A stretch of 61,722 nt of DNA from Helicobacter vulpis (GCF_003660395.1 NZ_QXQT01000011.1:1-61722), one strand, 5' to 3'. Positions 7,848 to 16,935 are shown, counted from the stretch's first letter. The notes: generated by a model not told the origin, from the sequence alone. Program-made: numbers and translations.

Positions 7848-9764
7848 TTGTCTAATATCTATGAAAAAAATCTAGGGGTTTTGCAACGCAAAGACCCCCT
7901 GCTCGCCCTAGAGCTCTCTAAGCTCAAGAGCAATCTCAAATACGAGGTTTTTGTACAACAAGACGCGTTTAATCTTGTAGATGTGTCTACCAACACGCCC
8001 TTATTTGCCCACAAGCCCTTAAAGGAGAATTTGGCGCGTTTTGAAGAGCTAAAGACTTACGCCTATATCCCCTATCTTTATTTCTATGGCGCGGGCAATG
8101 GGATGCTCATGCGCTTGTTTTTGGGCTTGGAGCAACTCAAACGCCTTGTGGTGATCGAGCCGGAGTTAGAGATTATTTTCATCATTTTGAATTTGCTAGA
8201 CTTCAGCGAAGAAATGCAAAGCGATCGGCTTATCTTATTGCATAGCAGTGCGTGCAATTACCCTTTGATCGCCTCGCTATTTTTAATGGACAAGCACGCT
8301 AAAATTTACGCTAAAGTCTATGAGCTCATCATTGCTCACCCCTATTACGAACGCTATGAGTCAGACTTTACCCAGATCAACCAACACTTCATCAAAGCCC
8401 TAGAAAACGCCGTGATCGGGGTGGGCAATGACGCTAGAGATGCCATTGTGGGGATCAAGCACCATGTACAAAATCTGCCCTTTGTGGTACAAACCCCCAC
8501 TTTGATCCATCTTGTAGAAGTGCTCAAAGCGCGCAACGCGCATTACAACACCGCCATTATTGTTTCTACCGGACCTAGTTTAAATAAACAACTCCCCCTG
8601 CTCAAAGAGATCGCCCCCTATGCCACGCTTTTTTGCATTGACGCGTCTTTTCCTATTTTGTACACGCATGGGATCAAGCCTGATTTAGTCTTTTCTTTAG
8701 AGCGTGTGGAAGCGAGTGCCAAATTCTACCAAGACACCCCCAAAGAGGCGCAAGAAGGCGTGATCTTTGCACTCACCTCCATTGTACACCCTACATTGCG
8801 CCAAGCCATTAGCAAGGGCACCACTCAATTTAGTTTGCGCCCCTTTGGTTATACCAGTCTCTTTAACTTGCACCAATATGGCTATTTGGGCATTGGCATG
8901 AGCGCAGCCAACATGGCTTATGAGCTCGTGGTGCATGCGCGCTTTAAGCGCTGTGTGTTTATCGGGCAGGATTTGAGCTTTGCGCCCAGCGGGGAGAGCC
9001 ATGCGCACGGGGCGATCTATGGGGCACAAGAGATCAAGCCCAAGCAGGAGGGAGAGAAAATTTTCATTGAAGCCTATGGGGGGCAGGGGCAGGTGGAGAG
9101 CACACGCGTTTGGAAACTCTTTTTAGATTTCTTTGAAAAGGATATTTACCACACTCCCTATAACTTGGAGGTGATCAACGCCACGCAGGGCGGGGCTAGA
9201 ATTAGGGGCACTTTAGAACTTCCCTTTAAAGAAGCGATTGCACGCATTAAAGCGGACTTGGTTTCAACGCAAGAAAAACCCCTCCTAAAACTCACCCCTC
9301 CAAGCCCAGAGCAAAGCGCGCAATGGCTAGAAGGGGCAAGAGAGACTTGCCTAGAGGCGATCGCCTATGCCCAAGAGTGCAAGGAAAAGATCGAAGCGCT
9401 TTTTTTAGAAGTGATGGCATTTTTAGAGGAGATCGAGGCACTCAACGCCAAGCAAGAACTAGAAAAGTTAGATTTAAAGCGCATTGAAGACTTGAGCCAA
9501 AAGATCGACGATCTCAAGGGCTTGTTTGAAGAGGTCAAATTCAACCAGTGCTTTAACGATGCGATCCAGTCTTATATTTTTCACCAAGAACTAGACATCG
9601 CTAAGATCGTGGTCAAACCCACATTCACCCAAGAAGATGTACAGGCTAAACAATTAGAATGGATTTATGCCCATAAATACTGGCTCTTTAGTCTAGCCGG
9701 GGGGATCACCTGTGTTAAGGAAGTTTTAGAGGAGGCTTTGCAAACTTGGGATAATAGGGAATGA
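7848..9764 (+). CDS. motility accessory factor, DUF115 (flagellin glycosylation)
   Basis: 638-residue protein of the Maf/DUF115 family (H. pylori HP0114 counterpart). Residues roughly 230-420 contain the MptE-like core with VSTGPSLNKQLP and the DASFPILYTHGIKPDLVFSL block. The C-terminal third is strongly charged and coiled-coil-like. Maf proteins are linked to transfer of pseudaminic or related nonulosonic acids onto flagellin, and the position right behind flaB supports that role here. The start is a TTG at 7848 after AGAGGGGG. No ATG occurs near the N-terminus. It is probably co-transcribed with flaB from the RpoN promoter. Confidence 0.85.
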   Translation: MSNIYEKNLGVLQRKDPLLALELSKLKSNLKYEVFVQQDAFNLVDVSTNTPLFAHKPLKENLARFEELKTYAYIPYLYFYGAGNGMLMRLFLGLEQLKRLVVIEPELEIIFIILNLLDFSEEMQSDRLILLHSSACNYPLIASLFLMDKHAKIYAKVYELIIAHPYYERYESDFTQINQHFIKALENAVIGVGNDARDAIVGIKHHVQNLPFVVQTPTLIHLVEVLKARNAHYNTAIIVSTGPSLNKQLPLLKEIAPYATLFCIDASFPILYTHGIKPDLVFSLERVEASAKFYQDTPKEAQEGVIFALTSIVHPTLRQAISKGTTQFSLRPFGYTSLFNLHQYGYLGIGMSAANMAYELVVHARFKRCVFIGQDLSFAPSGESHAHGAIYGAQEIKPKQEGEKIFIEAYGGQGQVESTRVWKLFLDFFEKDIYHTPYNLEVINATQGGARIRGTLELPFKEAIARIKADLVSTQEKPLLKLTPPSPEQSAQWLEGARETCLEAIAYAQECKEKIEALFLEVMAFLEEIEALNAKQELEKLDLKRIEDLSQKIDDLKGLFEEVKFNQCFNDAIQSYIFHQELDIAKIVVKPTFTQEDVQAKQLEWIYAHKYWLFSLAGGITCVKEVLEEALQTWDNRE

Positions 9765-9773
9765 TCTTTGCTT
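9757..9773 (+). promoter_or_regulatory. sigma-54 (RpoN) promoter of flgE
   Basis: GGGAATGATCTTTGCTT has GG at 9758-9759 and GC at 9770-9771, exactly ten bases apart. It overlaps the stop codon of the maf-like gene and lies 33 bases before the flgE ATG, the same spacing as at flaB. Confidence 0.85.
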
Positions 9774-9803
9774 TCAAAAAGCAATTTTGATTAAAGGATC
9801 ACC

Positions 9804-11960
9804 ATGCTCCGTTCGCTATGGTCTGGCGTGAATGGGATGCAAGCCCACCAAATCGCTTTAGATATTGAAAGCAACAACATCGCCAATGTGAATACCACGG
9901 GCTTTAAATACTCTCGCGCGTCCTTTGTAGACATGCTCTCTCAAGTCAAGCTCATCGCCACCGCCCCCTATAAAAATGGCCTTGCTGGGCAGAATGACTT
10001 TTCTGTGGGCTTGGGTGTGGGCGTGGACGCGACCACAAAAATCTTTTCTCAAGGCAATTTGCAAAACACCGATGTCAAAACAGACCTAGCCATTGAGGGC
10101 GATGGATTCTTTGTGATCAGCCCTGATCGAGGGGTTACGCGCAATTTTACGCGCAGTGGGGAGTTCTTATTTGACGCGGAGGGGAGTTTGGTGACCACGG
10201 GGGGGTATGTGGTGCAGGGGTGGGTGCGCGACCCTAAAGACATGGGTTCTAAGGGGAGTGAAACAGACATGCTCAAAATTGACAACACCAAGCCCCTACA
10301 GAATATCCGCATCGATCCGGGCATGGTCATGCCCGCACGATCTAGTAGCAAGATCTCCATGCGTGCGAATTTGAACGCAGGCCGCCATGCCGATCAGACT
10401 GGGAATATCTTTATGTTGGATTCTTCAAGCAAAACCCCCTCTGATGGCGTGAAACCCCAGTACGATTCTTCAACCAACTTGACCCAATTAGCCGAAGACA
10501 TGGGGTCTTTATTCAATGAAGATGGGGATGCGTTCTTGCTCAATGAAGATCAGGGGGTGTGGGTGAGCTATAAGAGCGCGAGCATGAATAAAGAAATTGA
10601 TGTGGCCAAGACCAATAGCACCCTAGAGCTCAATGGCACTAAGATCTCTTTTACCAACGACTCCACCATCAGCAAAATCTCTAGTCTCTCTGCCGCCCAA
10701 GATGCGATCAACGCAGTGAAGGACAAAACAGGGGTAGAGGCCTATATTGACAATGGCACCTTGCGCCTAGAGAATAAGAATAACATGGAGGGCGATGAAC
10801 ATGTCAAAAACATCGTCATCACGGGGGCGGGCACGGGGGTATTTGCCAAATTTGCTAAGGGCGAGCAAAGCGTTACGGCCTTTAGATACCGCTACACCAA
10901 GGGGGTTAAGCCAGATCTAGCCACAGGGCAGTTTAAAACAACAGATGATTTGCGTGCCTTGATGCAAAGAGATGCTAACATCGTCAAAGATCCCAAGCTC
11001 AAAGGCAATTACAAGGATTCGGCGGCTTCTGTCTCTGTGGTGGTGAATAAGAATGGGATGTTTGAGATCACCAATAAGGACAATGGTAACCCCACTAGGG
11101 AGGATTTGAGCATCTTTGTAACCAACTACGCCTCTAAAAAAGTTACTAAGAATGTCTTGTTTGGCAAGACCATGGGCGCGCTCAACACCGCCTCCCTCAT
11201 TGAGGGGGGGGTGTCTACGGCCACTTCTAAACTCAGCCACGCCACGCATGCAAGCAGCATTGATTTGGTGGATAGCTTGGGCACCAAACACACCTTGCGC
11301 CTAGAGTTTTTCAAAAGTGGGGAGGCTGAATGGCATTTTCGCGCCATTGTGCCCGAGCCTGGAGAGCTTGTGGGCAGCTCGCCCACACGCCCCAATGTCT
11401 TTGAAGAGGGGCGTTTGCACTTCAATAAAGATGGTTCTTTGGCGGGCATGAACCCCCCAGTTTTGCAGTTTGACCCCAAGAACGGCTCAGACGCGCCCCA
11501 GAGAATCACGCTCAACATGGGCACAGCGGGTGGCTTTGATGGGATCACCAGTGTGGATAAGATTTCTGAAACCTATGCCATTGAACAAAATGGCTACCAG
11601 GCTGGGGATTTGATGGATGTGCGTTTTGACAATGACGGCTCTTTATTAGGGGCCTTTAGCAATGGCAAAACCCTAGCCCTCGCGCAAGTGGCCTTGGCCA
11701 ATTTTGCCAATGATGCGGGTTTGCAGGCCATAGGGGGGAGTGTGTTTTCTGAAACGGGCAACTCGGGCAAGGCCTTGATTGGCGCGGCCAATACGGGCAG
11801 AAGAGGCGGGGTGTCTGGTTCTAAATTGGAGTCTAGCAATGTGGATTTGAGTCGGAGTTTGACCAATTTGATCGTGGTGCAACGCGGGTTTCAAGCCAAC
11901 TCTAAGGCCGTAACCACCTCTGATCAAATTCTCAACACCTTGCTCAACCTCAAACAATAG
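9804..11960 (+). CDS. flgE: flagellar hook protein FlgE
   Basis: Hook structural protein, 718 residues, equal to the H. pylori FlgE length. The N-terminus MLRSLWSGVNGMQAHQIALD with NNIANVNTTGFK is the standard rod/hook/basal-body motif. The C-terminus contains SNVDLSRSLTNLIVVQRGFQ and ends in ILNTLLNLKQ. The long central part is the variable hook domain found in epsilonproteobacteria. AAAGGATCACC precedes the ATG. Transcription from the sigma-54 site is expected, and hypA starts nine bases after the stop. An in-frame run of eight G lies at 11204-11211. Confidence 0.96.
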   Translation: MLRSLWSGVNGMQAHQIALDIESNNIANVNTTGFKYSRASFVDMLSQVKLIATAPYKNGLAGQNDFSVGLGVGVDATTKIFSQGNLQNTDVKTDLAIEGDGFFVISPDRGVTRNFTRSGEFLFDAEGSLVTTGGYVVQGWVRDPKDMGSKGSETDMLKIDNTKPLQNIRIDPGMVMPARSSSKISMRANLNAGRHADQTGNIFMLDSSSKTPSDGVKPQYDSSTNLTQLAEDMGSLFNEDGDAFLLNEDQGVWVSYKSASMNKEIDVAKTNSTLELNGTKISFTNDSTISKISSLSAAQDAINAVKDKTGVEAYIDNGTLRLENKNNMEGDEHVKNIVITGAGTGVFAKFAKGEQSVTAFRYRYTKGVKPDLATGQFKTTDDLRALMQRDANIVKDPKLKGNYKDSAASVSVVVNKNGMFEITNKDNGNPTREDLSIFVTNYASKKVTKNVLFGKTMGALNTASLIEGGVSTATSKLSHATHASSIDLVDSLGTKHTLRLEFFKSGEAEWHFRAIVPEPGELVGSSPTRPNVFEEGRLHFNKDGSLAGMNPPVLQFDPKNGSDAPQRITLNMGTAGGFDGITSVDKISETYAIEQNGYQAGDLMDVRFDNDGSLLGAFSNGKTLALAQVALANFANDAGLQAIGGSVFSETGNSGKALIGAANTGRRGGVSGSKLESSNVDLSRSLTNLIVVQRGFQANSKAVTTSDQILNTLLNLKQ

Positions 11961-11968
11961 GGCGACAT

Positions 11969-12313
11969 GTGCATGAATATAGCGTGATCTCTTCTTTGAT
12001 GGATTTGTGCGAAGCGCACGCCAGAAAACACCATGCTAGCAAGATCGAGCGCGTTGTGGTGAGTATCGGGGAGCGTTGCGCGATGGACAAACAACTCTTT
12101 GTGAGCGCGTTTGAAACCTTTAAAGAAGAATTAGAGCTATGCAAGGACGCGATCTTAGAGATTGTGGAGGAGAAGGTCGAATTGACTTGTTTGGCCTGTG
12201 GGCATGTCTTTGTGCCGCCCAGCTTAGAGTATGGGGCATGTGAGAAATGCGGGGGGAAGGTGCGTATCAGCAAGGGGACACAGATGACCTTGCTCTCTTT
12301 GGAGATGGTATGA
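11969..12313 (+). CDS. hypA: nickel metallochaperone HypA
   Basis: 114-residue hydrogenase and urease maturation protein. The nickel-binding start MHEYS with His2 and Glu3 is intact, and the zinc site uses Cys74, Cys77, Cys91 and Cys94. It begins with GTG only nine bases after flgE, and an ATG at 11977 would remove the essential His2. HypA passes nickel to HypB and, in Helicobacter, to the urease machinery. Placement behind flgE is conserved in H. pylori (HP0870-HP0869), so nickel maturation may share the flagellar RpoN transcript. Confidence 0.95.
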   Translation: MHEYSVISSLMDLCEAHARKHHASKIERVVVSIGERCAMDKQLFVSAFETFKEELELCKDAILEIVEEKVELTCLACGHVFVPPSLEYGACEKCGGKVRISKGTQMTLLSLEMV

Positions 12314-12915
12314 AAGATTCGATCTTTCAAGAATTTATCCAAAAAGCCCCCGAGATCAAAGAAAAATGGGAGGTGGTACGCCTTTTTGAAGAAGAACGCC
12401 AAAAGTTTCAAGAAGAATTACAGGTGTATGAAAATGAGATCGCGCAGGCTAGGGCGGTACTCAAGGATTTGCGCGCGGAGTTATTAGAGGCTAGAACCCA
12501 TCTCAAAGAGCTAGAAAACCGCCAGCAAAGTAAAAAAGAAGAAATCAAGGTGATCCAACAAGAACTCTTTTCACACAAGGTGCAACGCGATCTAGTGGCC
12601 CAGCAAAAGCACAAGCAAGAACTCTTAGATCAGGCCCAAGATGAAGAACTCCTGCCCCAACCTGTGGATTTTGTAGAGATTTACCTTAAAGATCGCTCTG
12701 TGGCCAAAGCGCGCCCAGCCAAGCGCTTTTTTGGCGATCAGCTCTATCGCAAATACCGCGTACTCCTGCGTGAGAACCGCGCGCTCAAAGATCGCATTTT
12801 TGAGCTAGACCTAGAGAATAGCACGCTCAAAATTGAGCTTAGGGACATCAAGACTAAGGACTTTTTGAGCGCGAATGGATACCTAGAAGACCCCACTTCT
12901 AAGGACAAACCCTGA
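12310..12915 (+). CDS. coiled-coil protein of unknown function (HP0868-like)
   Basis: 201 residues, rich in Glu, Lys, Gln and Leu. Residues about 20-115 look like one long coiled coil and 155-190 like a second. There is no signal peptide or membrane segment, so it should be cytoplasmic. The ATG at 12310 overlaps the hypA stop as ATGA, indicating translational coupling, and lpxB begins two bases after the stop. I recognise the position, not a function. The position between hypA and lpxB is shared with H. pylori. Confidence 0.85.
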   Translation: MKDSIFQEFIQKAPEIKEKWEVVRLFEEERQKFQEELQVYENEIAQARAVLKDLRAELLEARTHLKELENRQQSKKEEIKVIQQELFSHKVQRDLVAQQKHKQELLDQAQDEELLPQPVDFVEIYLKDRSVAKARPAKRFFGDQLYRKYRVLLRENRALKDRIFELDLENSTLKIELRDIKTKDFLSANGYLEDPTSKDKP

Positions 12916-12917
12916 GG

Positions 12918-14015
12918 GTGTTAGTCAGCGCGTTAGAAGTGAGCGCAAATGTGCATTTAAAAGCCCTGCGCACCCATCTTAAAGGTATTGAGTGGTTGGG
13001 GGTTTATGACGCGCTAGAGCCCGGGGACAAACCCCTCTTTAGCCCCAAGCAATTTTCTATCATGGGGTTTAAAGAAGTCGCCTTCAAGCTGTGGTTTTTC
13101 TACAAGGCCTTGGGCCAAATGCATGCGCTCTCCAAACAAGCCGATTTGATCTTGTTGATGGACTCTAGCTCGTTTAACATCCCCCTAGCCAAGCGCATTA
13201 AAACCCACACCCCCCATAAACCCATTATCTACTACATTCTCCCCCAAGTGTGGGCGTGGAAGTCTTATCGCGCTCCCATTATTGAGAAGTATTGCGATCA
13301 ACTGGGGGCGATTTTGCCCTTTGAGTTGGGCTATTACCAACACAAGGCCTCTTATGTCGGGCATCCGCTCTTAGATGAAATCCCCCTTTACAAAATCCAA
13401 GCGCAGGGCCAGGGCGTGGTGTTCATGCCAGGGAGTCGCTCCCAAGAGATCGCAGCGATCTTCCCCATTTTTGTACAGGTGGCGCGCGCGCTTAAAACCA
13501 AGAGTGTGTTGGTGGTGCCGGCCAGTTTAAAGGGGAGCGATTTAGAAAATCTCTATGGCAAGGATGTCGATTTATTTGACATCTCCTATAACGCCCACCA
13601 AAGCCTGTATGCGGCCGAATTTGCCTTTATTTGTAGCGGAACGGCCACTTTGGAGGCCGCTTTGATCGGCACACCCTTTGTACTCGCCTATAAGGCAAAG
13701 GCTTTGGATTTTTTCATCGCCAAGCGTTTGGTCAAACTCACTTGTATTGGATTGGCCAATATCTTTTACAACGCCTTGCACCAAGAGAGCCCGGGCAGGG
13801 GCAAGACCATGTTACACCCAGAGTACATCCAACACGATCTGCATGCACAAAATCTCTTGCAGGCCTATGCCAAGATGGATCGCGCTCGTTTTGTACGGGA
13901 AGCCCAACGCCTGCGGGCCTATCTTCATACCGGGAGCGCGCAGCGTGTGTCAGAATGGATTAAAGAACGCGCAATAAACAAGACCGCTGGGTTTTTTCAG
14001 AATGCAGAGCCTTAA
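12918..14015 (+). CDS. lpxB: lipid-A-disaccharide synthase
   Basis: 365 residues, GT19 family. It joins UDP-2,3-diacylglucosamine to lipid X at the inner membrane to form lipid A disaccharide. Recognisable elements are VSALEVSAN at the start, DSSSFNIPLAK, YYILPQVWAWKSYR, YVGHPLLDE, MPGSRSQEI and the CSGTATLEAAL segment. Translation starts at a GTG two bases after the coiled-coil gene, and the sequence aligns with LpxB from this point. It ends the plus-strand flagellar/nickel/lipid A cluster and converges on folB. Confidence 0.95.
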   Translation: MLVSALEVSANVHLKALRTHLKGIEWLGVYDALEPGDKPLFSPKQFSIMGFKEVAFKLWFFYKALGQMHALSKQADLILLMDSSSFNIPLAKRIKTHTPHKPIIYYILPQVWAWKSYRAPIIEKYCDQLGAILPFELGYYQHKASYVGHPLLDEIPLYKIQAQGQGVVFMPGSRSQEIAAIFPIFVQVARALKTKSVLVVPASLKGSDLENLYGKDVDLFDISYNAHQSLYAAEFAFICSGTATLEAALIGTPFVLAYKAKALDFFIAKRLVKLTCIGLANIFYNALHQESPGRGKTMLHPEYIQHDLHAQNLLQAYAKMDRARFVREAQRLRAYLHTGSAQRVSEWIKERAINKTAGFFQNAEP

Positions 14016-14035
14016 ATGCACGATCCTGCGCGCCT

Positions 14036-14374
14036 TTAAGAATTTTCAAAAATTTTACGCATTTTAGCCCCAACTAGGGCGCGTTGACAGGCTTGAGGCT
14101 TTTTGATTTCCATAGCAATTTGGGTGATACTAGGGAAGGCCTGTTTGAGATGCGCGCCAATTTCTTCTAGGGCTTCCTCTAAGAGTGTGTAGGGGGTGGT
14201 GGCAAATTTATCGCACACCACTTCTAAAATATCCATGTAGTCTAGATAAGCCTGCGCACCACTGTAGTGGTAGCTGACCTCTAAATCAATGATCAGGGGT
14301 TGGGGGTGTTCCTGTTCGCTCTGTTGGGTACCAATGCGCGCGTCTAGACGGTAATTCTCTATGAGTAGGGTCAT
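14036..14374 (-). CDS. folB: dihydroneopterin aldolase
   Basis: About 112 residues, folate pathway enzyme converting dihydroneopterin to hydroxymethyl-dihydropterin. The family signature is seen in QPLIIDLEVSY, DYMDILEVV and the C-terminal EIKKPQA segment. Two ATG codons are possible, at 14380 and 14374. The second has AAGG eight bases upstream, a normal spacing, whereas the first has it only two bases away, so 14374 is preferred. It follows plsY on the same strand, the pairing recalled as HP1509-HP1510. Confidence 0.88.
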   Translation of the reverse strand: MTLLIENYRLDARIGTQQSEQEHPQPLIIDLEVSYHYSGAQAYLDYMDILEVVCDKFATTPYTLLEEALEEIGAHLKQAFPSITQIAMEIKKPQACQRALVGAKMRKIFENS

Positions 14375-14382
14375 GGCCATCC

Positions 14383-15063
14383 TTATAAAATCTTCTTTTC
14401 CTGCCCGCTGAAGAGTTTAAACAAATTTGGCCAATGTTTGTAAAGCGTGAAGAGAAAAATCAACACCATGGGCGTGGGCGTGCCCACCTGTGCGTAAATA
14501 TCGATGGAAGCGGGTAAGTTCACATGCACGGCAGGGAGGACAAATAAGAGTAAAGTAGCCAAACCCACACCCGCAATAGAAGCCAAAGACGATATCTTGA
14601 GTTTCTTACCCACAAAAGCCCACAGAGCTAAACCTATCAAACTCTCCACAGGAATGAGCAAGAGCACTGCGCCCATTGTGGTGCTCACACCCTTGCCCCC
14701 CCTAAAGCCTAAAAAAGGAGAGTAGCAATGCCCTAAGATCGTTGTAAGCGCCACCATCCATTGCGCTTCGTAGCTCAGAGTCGCGATTTTGGCTACCAGT
14801 ACGCAAAACACCCCCTTGAGCAAGTCCAATACCAACACACCCGTGCCTAACCTTTTTGCCTTGTTGGGATCGATGGTGTTCATCACGCGTACTACATTGG
14901 TCGCCCCAATCCCCCCGCTGCCCTGTGTGGTAATATCCACATTGTAAAATACCTTGAGAATCCAATACCCAAAGGGAATCCCTCCCACGAAGTACCCAAC
15001 AAGATACAAGACCACATTGATATTGCTCAGAAATGTCAAAAGACCCTCTATTATCTTTTCCAT
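14383..15063 (-). CDS. plsY: glycerol-3-phosphate acyltransferase PlsY
   Basis: Inner-membrane acyl-phosphate:glycerol-3-phosphate acyltransferase making lysophosphatidic acid, the first step of phospholipid synthesis. The three conserved cytoplasmic motifs are visible: GSGGIGATNVVR, GHCYSPFLGFRGGKGVST, and the C-terminal YKHWPNLFKLFSGQE segment. There are about five to six transmembrane helices in 226 residues. Start candidates are GTG 15069, GTG 15066 and ATG 15063. The ATG has AAAGG at a good distance. It is probably transcribed with folB from the TATAAT box upstream. Confidence 0.94.
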   Translation of the reverse strand: MEKIIEGLLTFLSNINVVLYLVGYFVGGIPFGYWILKVFYNVDITTQGSGGIGATNVVRVMNTIDPNKAKRLGTGVLVLDLLKGVFCVLVAKIATLSYEAQWMVALTTILGHCYSPFLGFRGGKGVSTTMGAVLLLIPVESLIGLALWAFVGKKLKISSLASIAGVGLATLLLFVLPAVHVNLPASIDIYAQVGTPTPMVLIFLFTLYKHWPNLFKLFSGQEKKIL

Positions 15064-15083
15064 CACCACCCTTTAAAGCCCCC

Positions 15084-15089
15084 ATTATA
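15084..15089 (-). promoter_or_regulatory. plsY-folB -10 box
   Basis: TATAAT on the minus strand about 20 bases upstream of the plsY ATG, in the 59-base gap after gmhB. It suggests a new transcription unit starts here although the neighbours run in the same direction. Confidence 0.5.
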
Positions 15090-15122
15090 ACCAAAAATTA
15101 ACATCTCCAGTTAGCAAGCCCT

Positions 15123-15644
15123 TTAGTCTTTTAAAAACCCTAAAGCTTGCTTGAGATCGCTGATACAAACTAGCTTTTGGAAATTTGCCTTCTCTATAGA
15201 GCCCTCCAGCCAAAGATTAAGGCCTATCCCTCCCTGGAGCCCAAATTGCATGTCGCTAAATTTGTCGCCCAGCATGCAACTTTGGCCTAAGTTGAGATCA
15301 AAATCCCTCAAGGCTTGTTCGAGCATGCCTAACCCGGGTTTGCGACAGGCGCAAGTATGAGGGGCATGGGGGCAAAAGTAGATTTTATCCAATCCAAAGC
15401 CCACTTTAGCTTGCAAACACGTTTGCATATGCGCGCTCAAGTTCCAAAAATCTTGCACGCTATAATACCCTCTAGCAATCCCAGATTGGTTAGTAACTAG
15501 CAAGAGTAAAAACCCCTGCGCTTTAGCCACGCTCAAGAGTTCAAAGATACCTGGCATGAACACAAAATCTGCGATGCGGCACACATACCCCTTGTCCACA
15601 TTGATAACCCCATCGCGGTCCAAAAACAACGCCCTTTGTTTCAA
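15123..15644 (-). CDS. gmhB: D-glycero-D-manno-heptose-1,7-bisphosphate 7-phosphatase
   Basis: HAD-family phosphatase of about 173 residues for ADP-heptose synthesis in the LPS inner core. The nucleophile motif FLDRDGVIN, the VTNQSGIARGYY block, a zinc-loop-like C.H...HTCACRKP segment and GDKFSDMQFG are present. Start choice: homology begins at KQRALFLDRDG, so a TTG at 15644 overlapping the upstream stop as TTGA, with GGCAGGG before it, fits best. A GTG at 15677 would add an out-of-family extension inside the previous gene. It is the last gene of the seven-gene greA run. Confidence 0.9.
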   Translation of the reverse strand: MKQRALFLDRDGVINVDKGYVCRIADFVFMPGIFELLSVAKAQGFLLLLVTNQSGIARGYYSVQDFWNLSAHMQTCLQAKVGFGLDKIYFCPHAPHTCACRKPGLGMLEQALRDFDLNLGQSCMLGDKFSDMQFGLQGGIGLNLWLEGSIEKANFQKLVCISDLKQALGFLKD

Positions 15645-16330
15645 TGCCCTGCCATGTGGTGGGTGTGCCCCACCCACATATGAAAGCCCTTGTAGAGATC
15701 ATAAACCCCAGAACACAACATCAGTACAAAGGCGAGTTTAGCAAAAAGGGCTTTTGCACTGAGCAAACGCCCAGAACACAGACCCAGTGCCAATAAAGGC
15801 GCAAAGGTGGCTAGAGAGAGTACTAGCATAGTGGCCAGCGCACTAGCAAGATTGGGCGCGTCCAAAACGTTGAGCAGAAAATAATAGACGAGTGAACAGG
15901 GTAAGAGCCCATTGAGCAACCCTAGCGCGTAAAAACTAGAGAGTTTAGCACTCCCCAAGGTGGCCTTAAAGAATTTAGAGAATAAAGTCATGTTTAAATG
16001 CCATTTGAAGACAAAACCAAAGGCCAATAAAATCACCAGTACGCCCACGCCCATGATCACCCCACCCTGCAACTTGGCGCGTGCGATCGCGCTGTGCTGG
16101 GCGATGCTATCCAAAAGAGTGTGCCCTAAAAAGGCCACGATGAGCGCAGCGATCATGTAGGTGCTAATACGCCCTAAGTTGTAGAGAACATGCCCTAGTA
16201 CTTGGCTTTTTAGGGGGGTGGAGGTGTGAAATTTAGCCTGTGTGTAGGCCAACACCACCCCCCCGCACATCCCCACACAATGCCCTAAGGACATCACAGA
16301 CGCACTAAGAAATAACAGGGCTAATTCCAT
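15641..16330 (-). CDS. SafE/TauE-like membrane protein (COG2836, HP0861-like)
   Basis: 229-residue membrane protein with about six helices. The pair GHCVGMCGG (residues 16-24) and NGLLPCSLVYY (near 150) are the signature of the cytochrome-biogenesis / copper-handling subgroup related to CcdA and to the HMA-linked sulfite-exporter-like proteins. The C-terminus ends in a His/Met-rich tail (HTHHMAGH) that could bind copper or nickel. It overlaps coaX by ten bases and gmhB by four. A role in heavy-metal or cytochrome oxidase assembly is a family-based guess. Confidence 0.8.
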   Translation of the reverse strand: MELALLFLSASVMSLGHCVGMCGGVVLAYTQAKFHTSTPLKSQVLGHVLYNLGRISTYMIAALIVAFLGHTLLDSIAQHSAIARAKLQGGVIMGVGVLVILLAFGFVFKWHLNMTLFSKFFKATLGSAKLSSFYALGLLNGLLPCSLVYYFLLNVLDAPNLASALATMLVLSLATFAPLLALGLCSGRLLSAKALFAKLAFVLMLCSGVYDLYKGFHMWVGHTHHMAGH

Positions 16331-16935
16331 GCTAGTGCGCGTTGCATGCCTTCAAAGATCAACCACTTGTGGTACACCCCTCGTTGGAAAAATGCGCTCA
16401 AAAATTTCCCATCACCCCCTGTAAAGACCACGCGTCTTTCTCCAATGAGCTCTTGGAGTAGCAAAACAACACTTTTAAGCGTCCCAAAACTCAAGGCCTG
16501 CGCAGTACTCTGGGGCAGGGTTTGTAAATCCACGCGGACATTGATAGGGTGATCTAGCACCTCTGAGATGCTTTTAAAGGCTTGTTGGTACGCCCTAAAG
16601 CCGGGTAGAAGCACCCCGCCCACATGCACCCCATGTTCCATTACATCTACACTGATGGCACTCCCAGCGTCCACCACCACGCCATCATCCCCCAAGCCTA
16701 AACAGGCCACCTTGCGATCCACCCCCAAGCCCTGATACGCGCTTTTGAGCCTGACACAGGGTTCTAAATTATGCGCGCGCGGACAGATTTCTAACAAAGC
16801 ACTCTCAAAGGCCGGGTTGACACTGATATAGTGTAGCGGCTGGGTGAAGGGCTCCAAAGTTTGGGGCGTGCGGTGCCAGATTTTCTTGCCATCGTAGAAA
16901 TGCAGGGCGCTATGCCCAATATCACATAAGATCAT
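16321..16935 (-). CDS. coaX: type III pantothenate kinase
   Basis: 204 residues, CoaX family, first committed step of coenzyme A synthesis. The ASKHA-type phosphate motif CDIGHSALHFYDG lies at the N-terminus, DAGSAISVDV in the middle and FTGGDGKFL near the C-terminus. The ATG overlaps the previous stop as ATGA. Synteny with the H. pylori HP0862 region supports the call. Type III kinases need a monovalent cation and are not feedback-inhibited by CoA. Confidence 0.92.
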   Translation of the reverse strand: MILCDIGHSALHFYDGKKIWHRTPQTLEPFTQPLHYISVNPAFESALLEICPRAHNLEPCVRLKSAYQGLGVDRKVACLGLGDDGVVVDAGSAISVDVMEHGVHVGGVLLPGFRAYQQAFKSISEVLDHPINVRVDLQTLPQSTAQALSFGTLKSVVLLLQELIGERRVVFTGGDGKFLSAFFQRGVYHKWLIFEGMQRALAWN

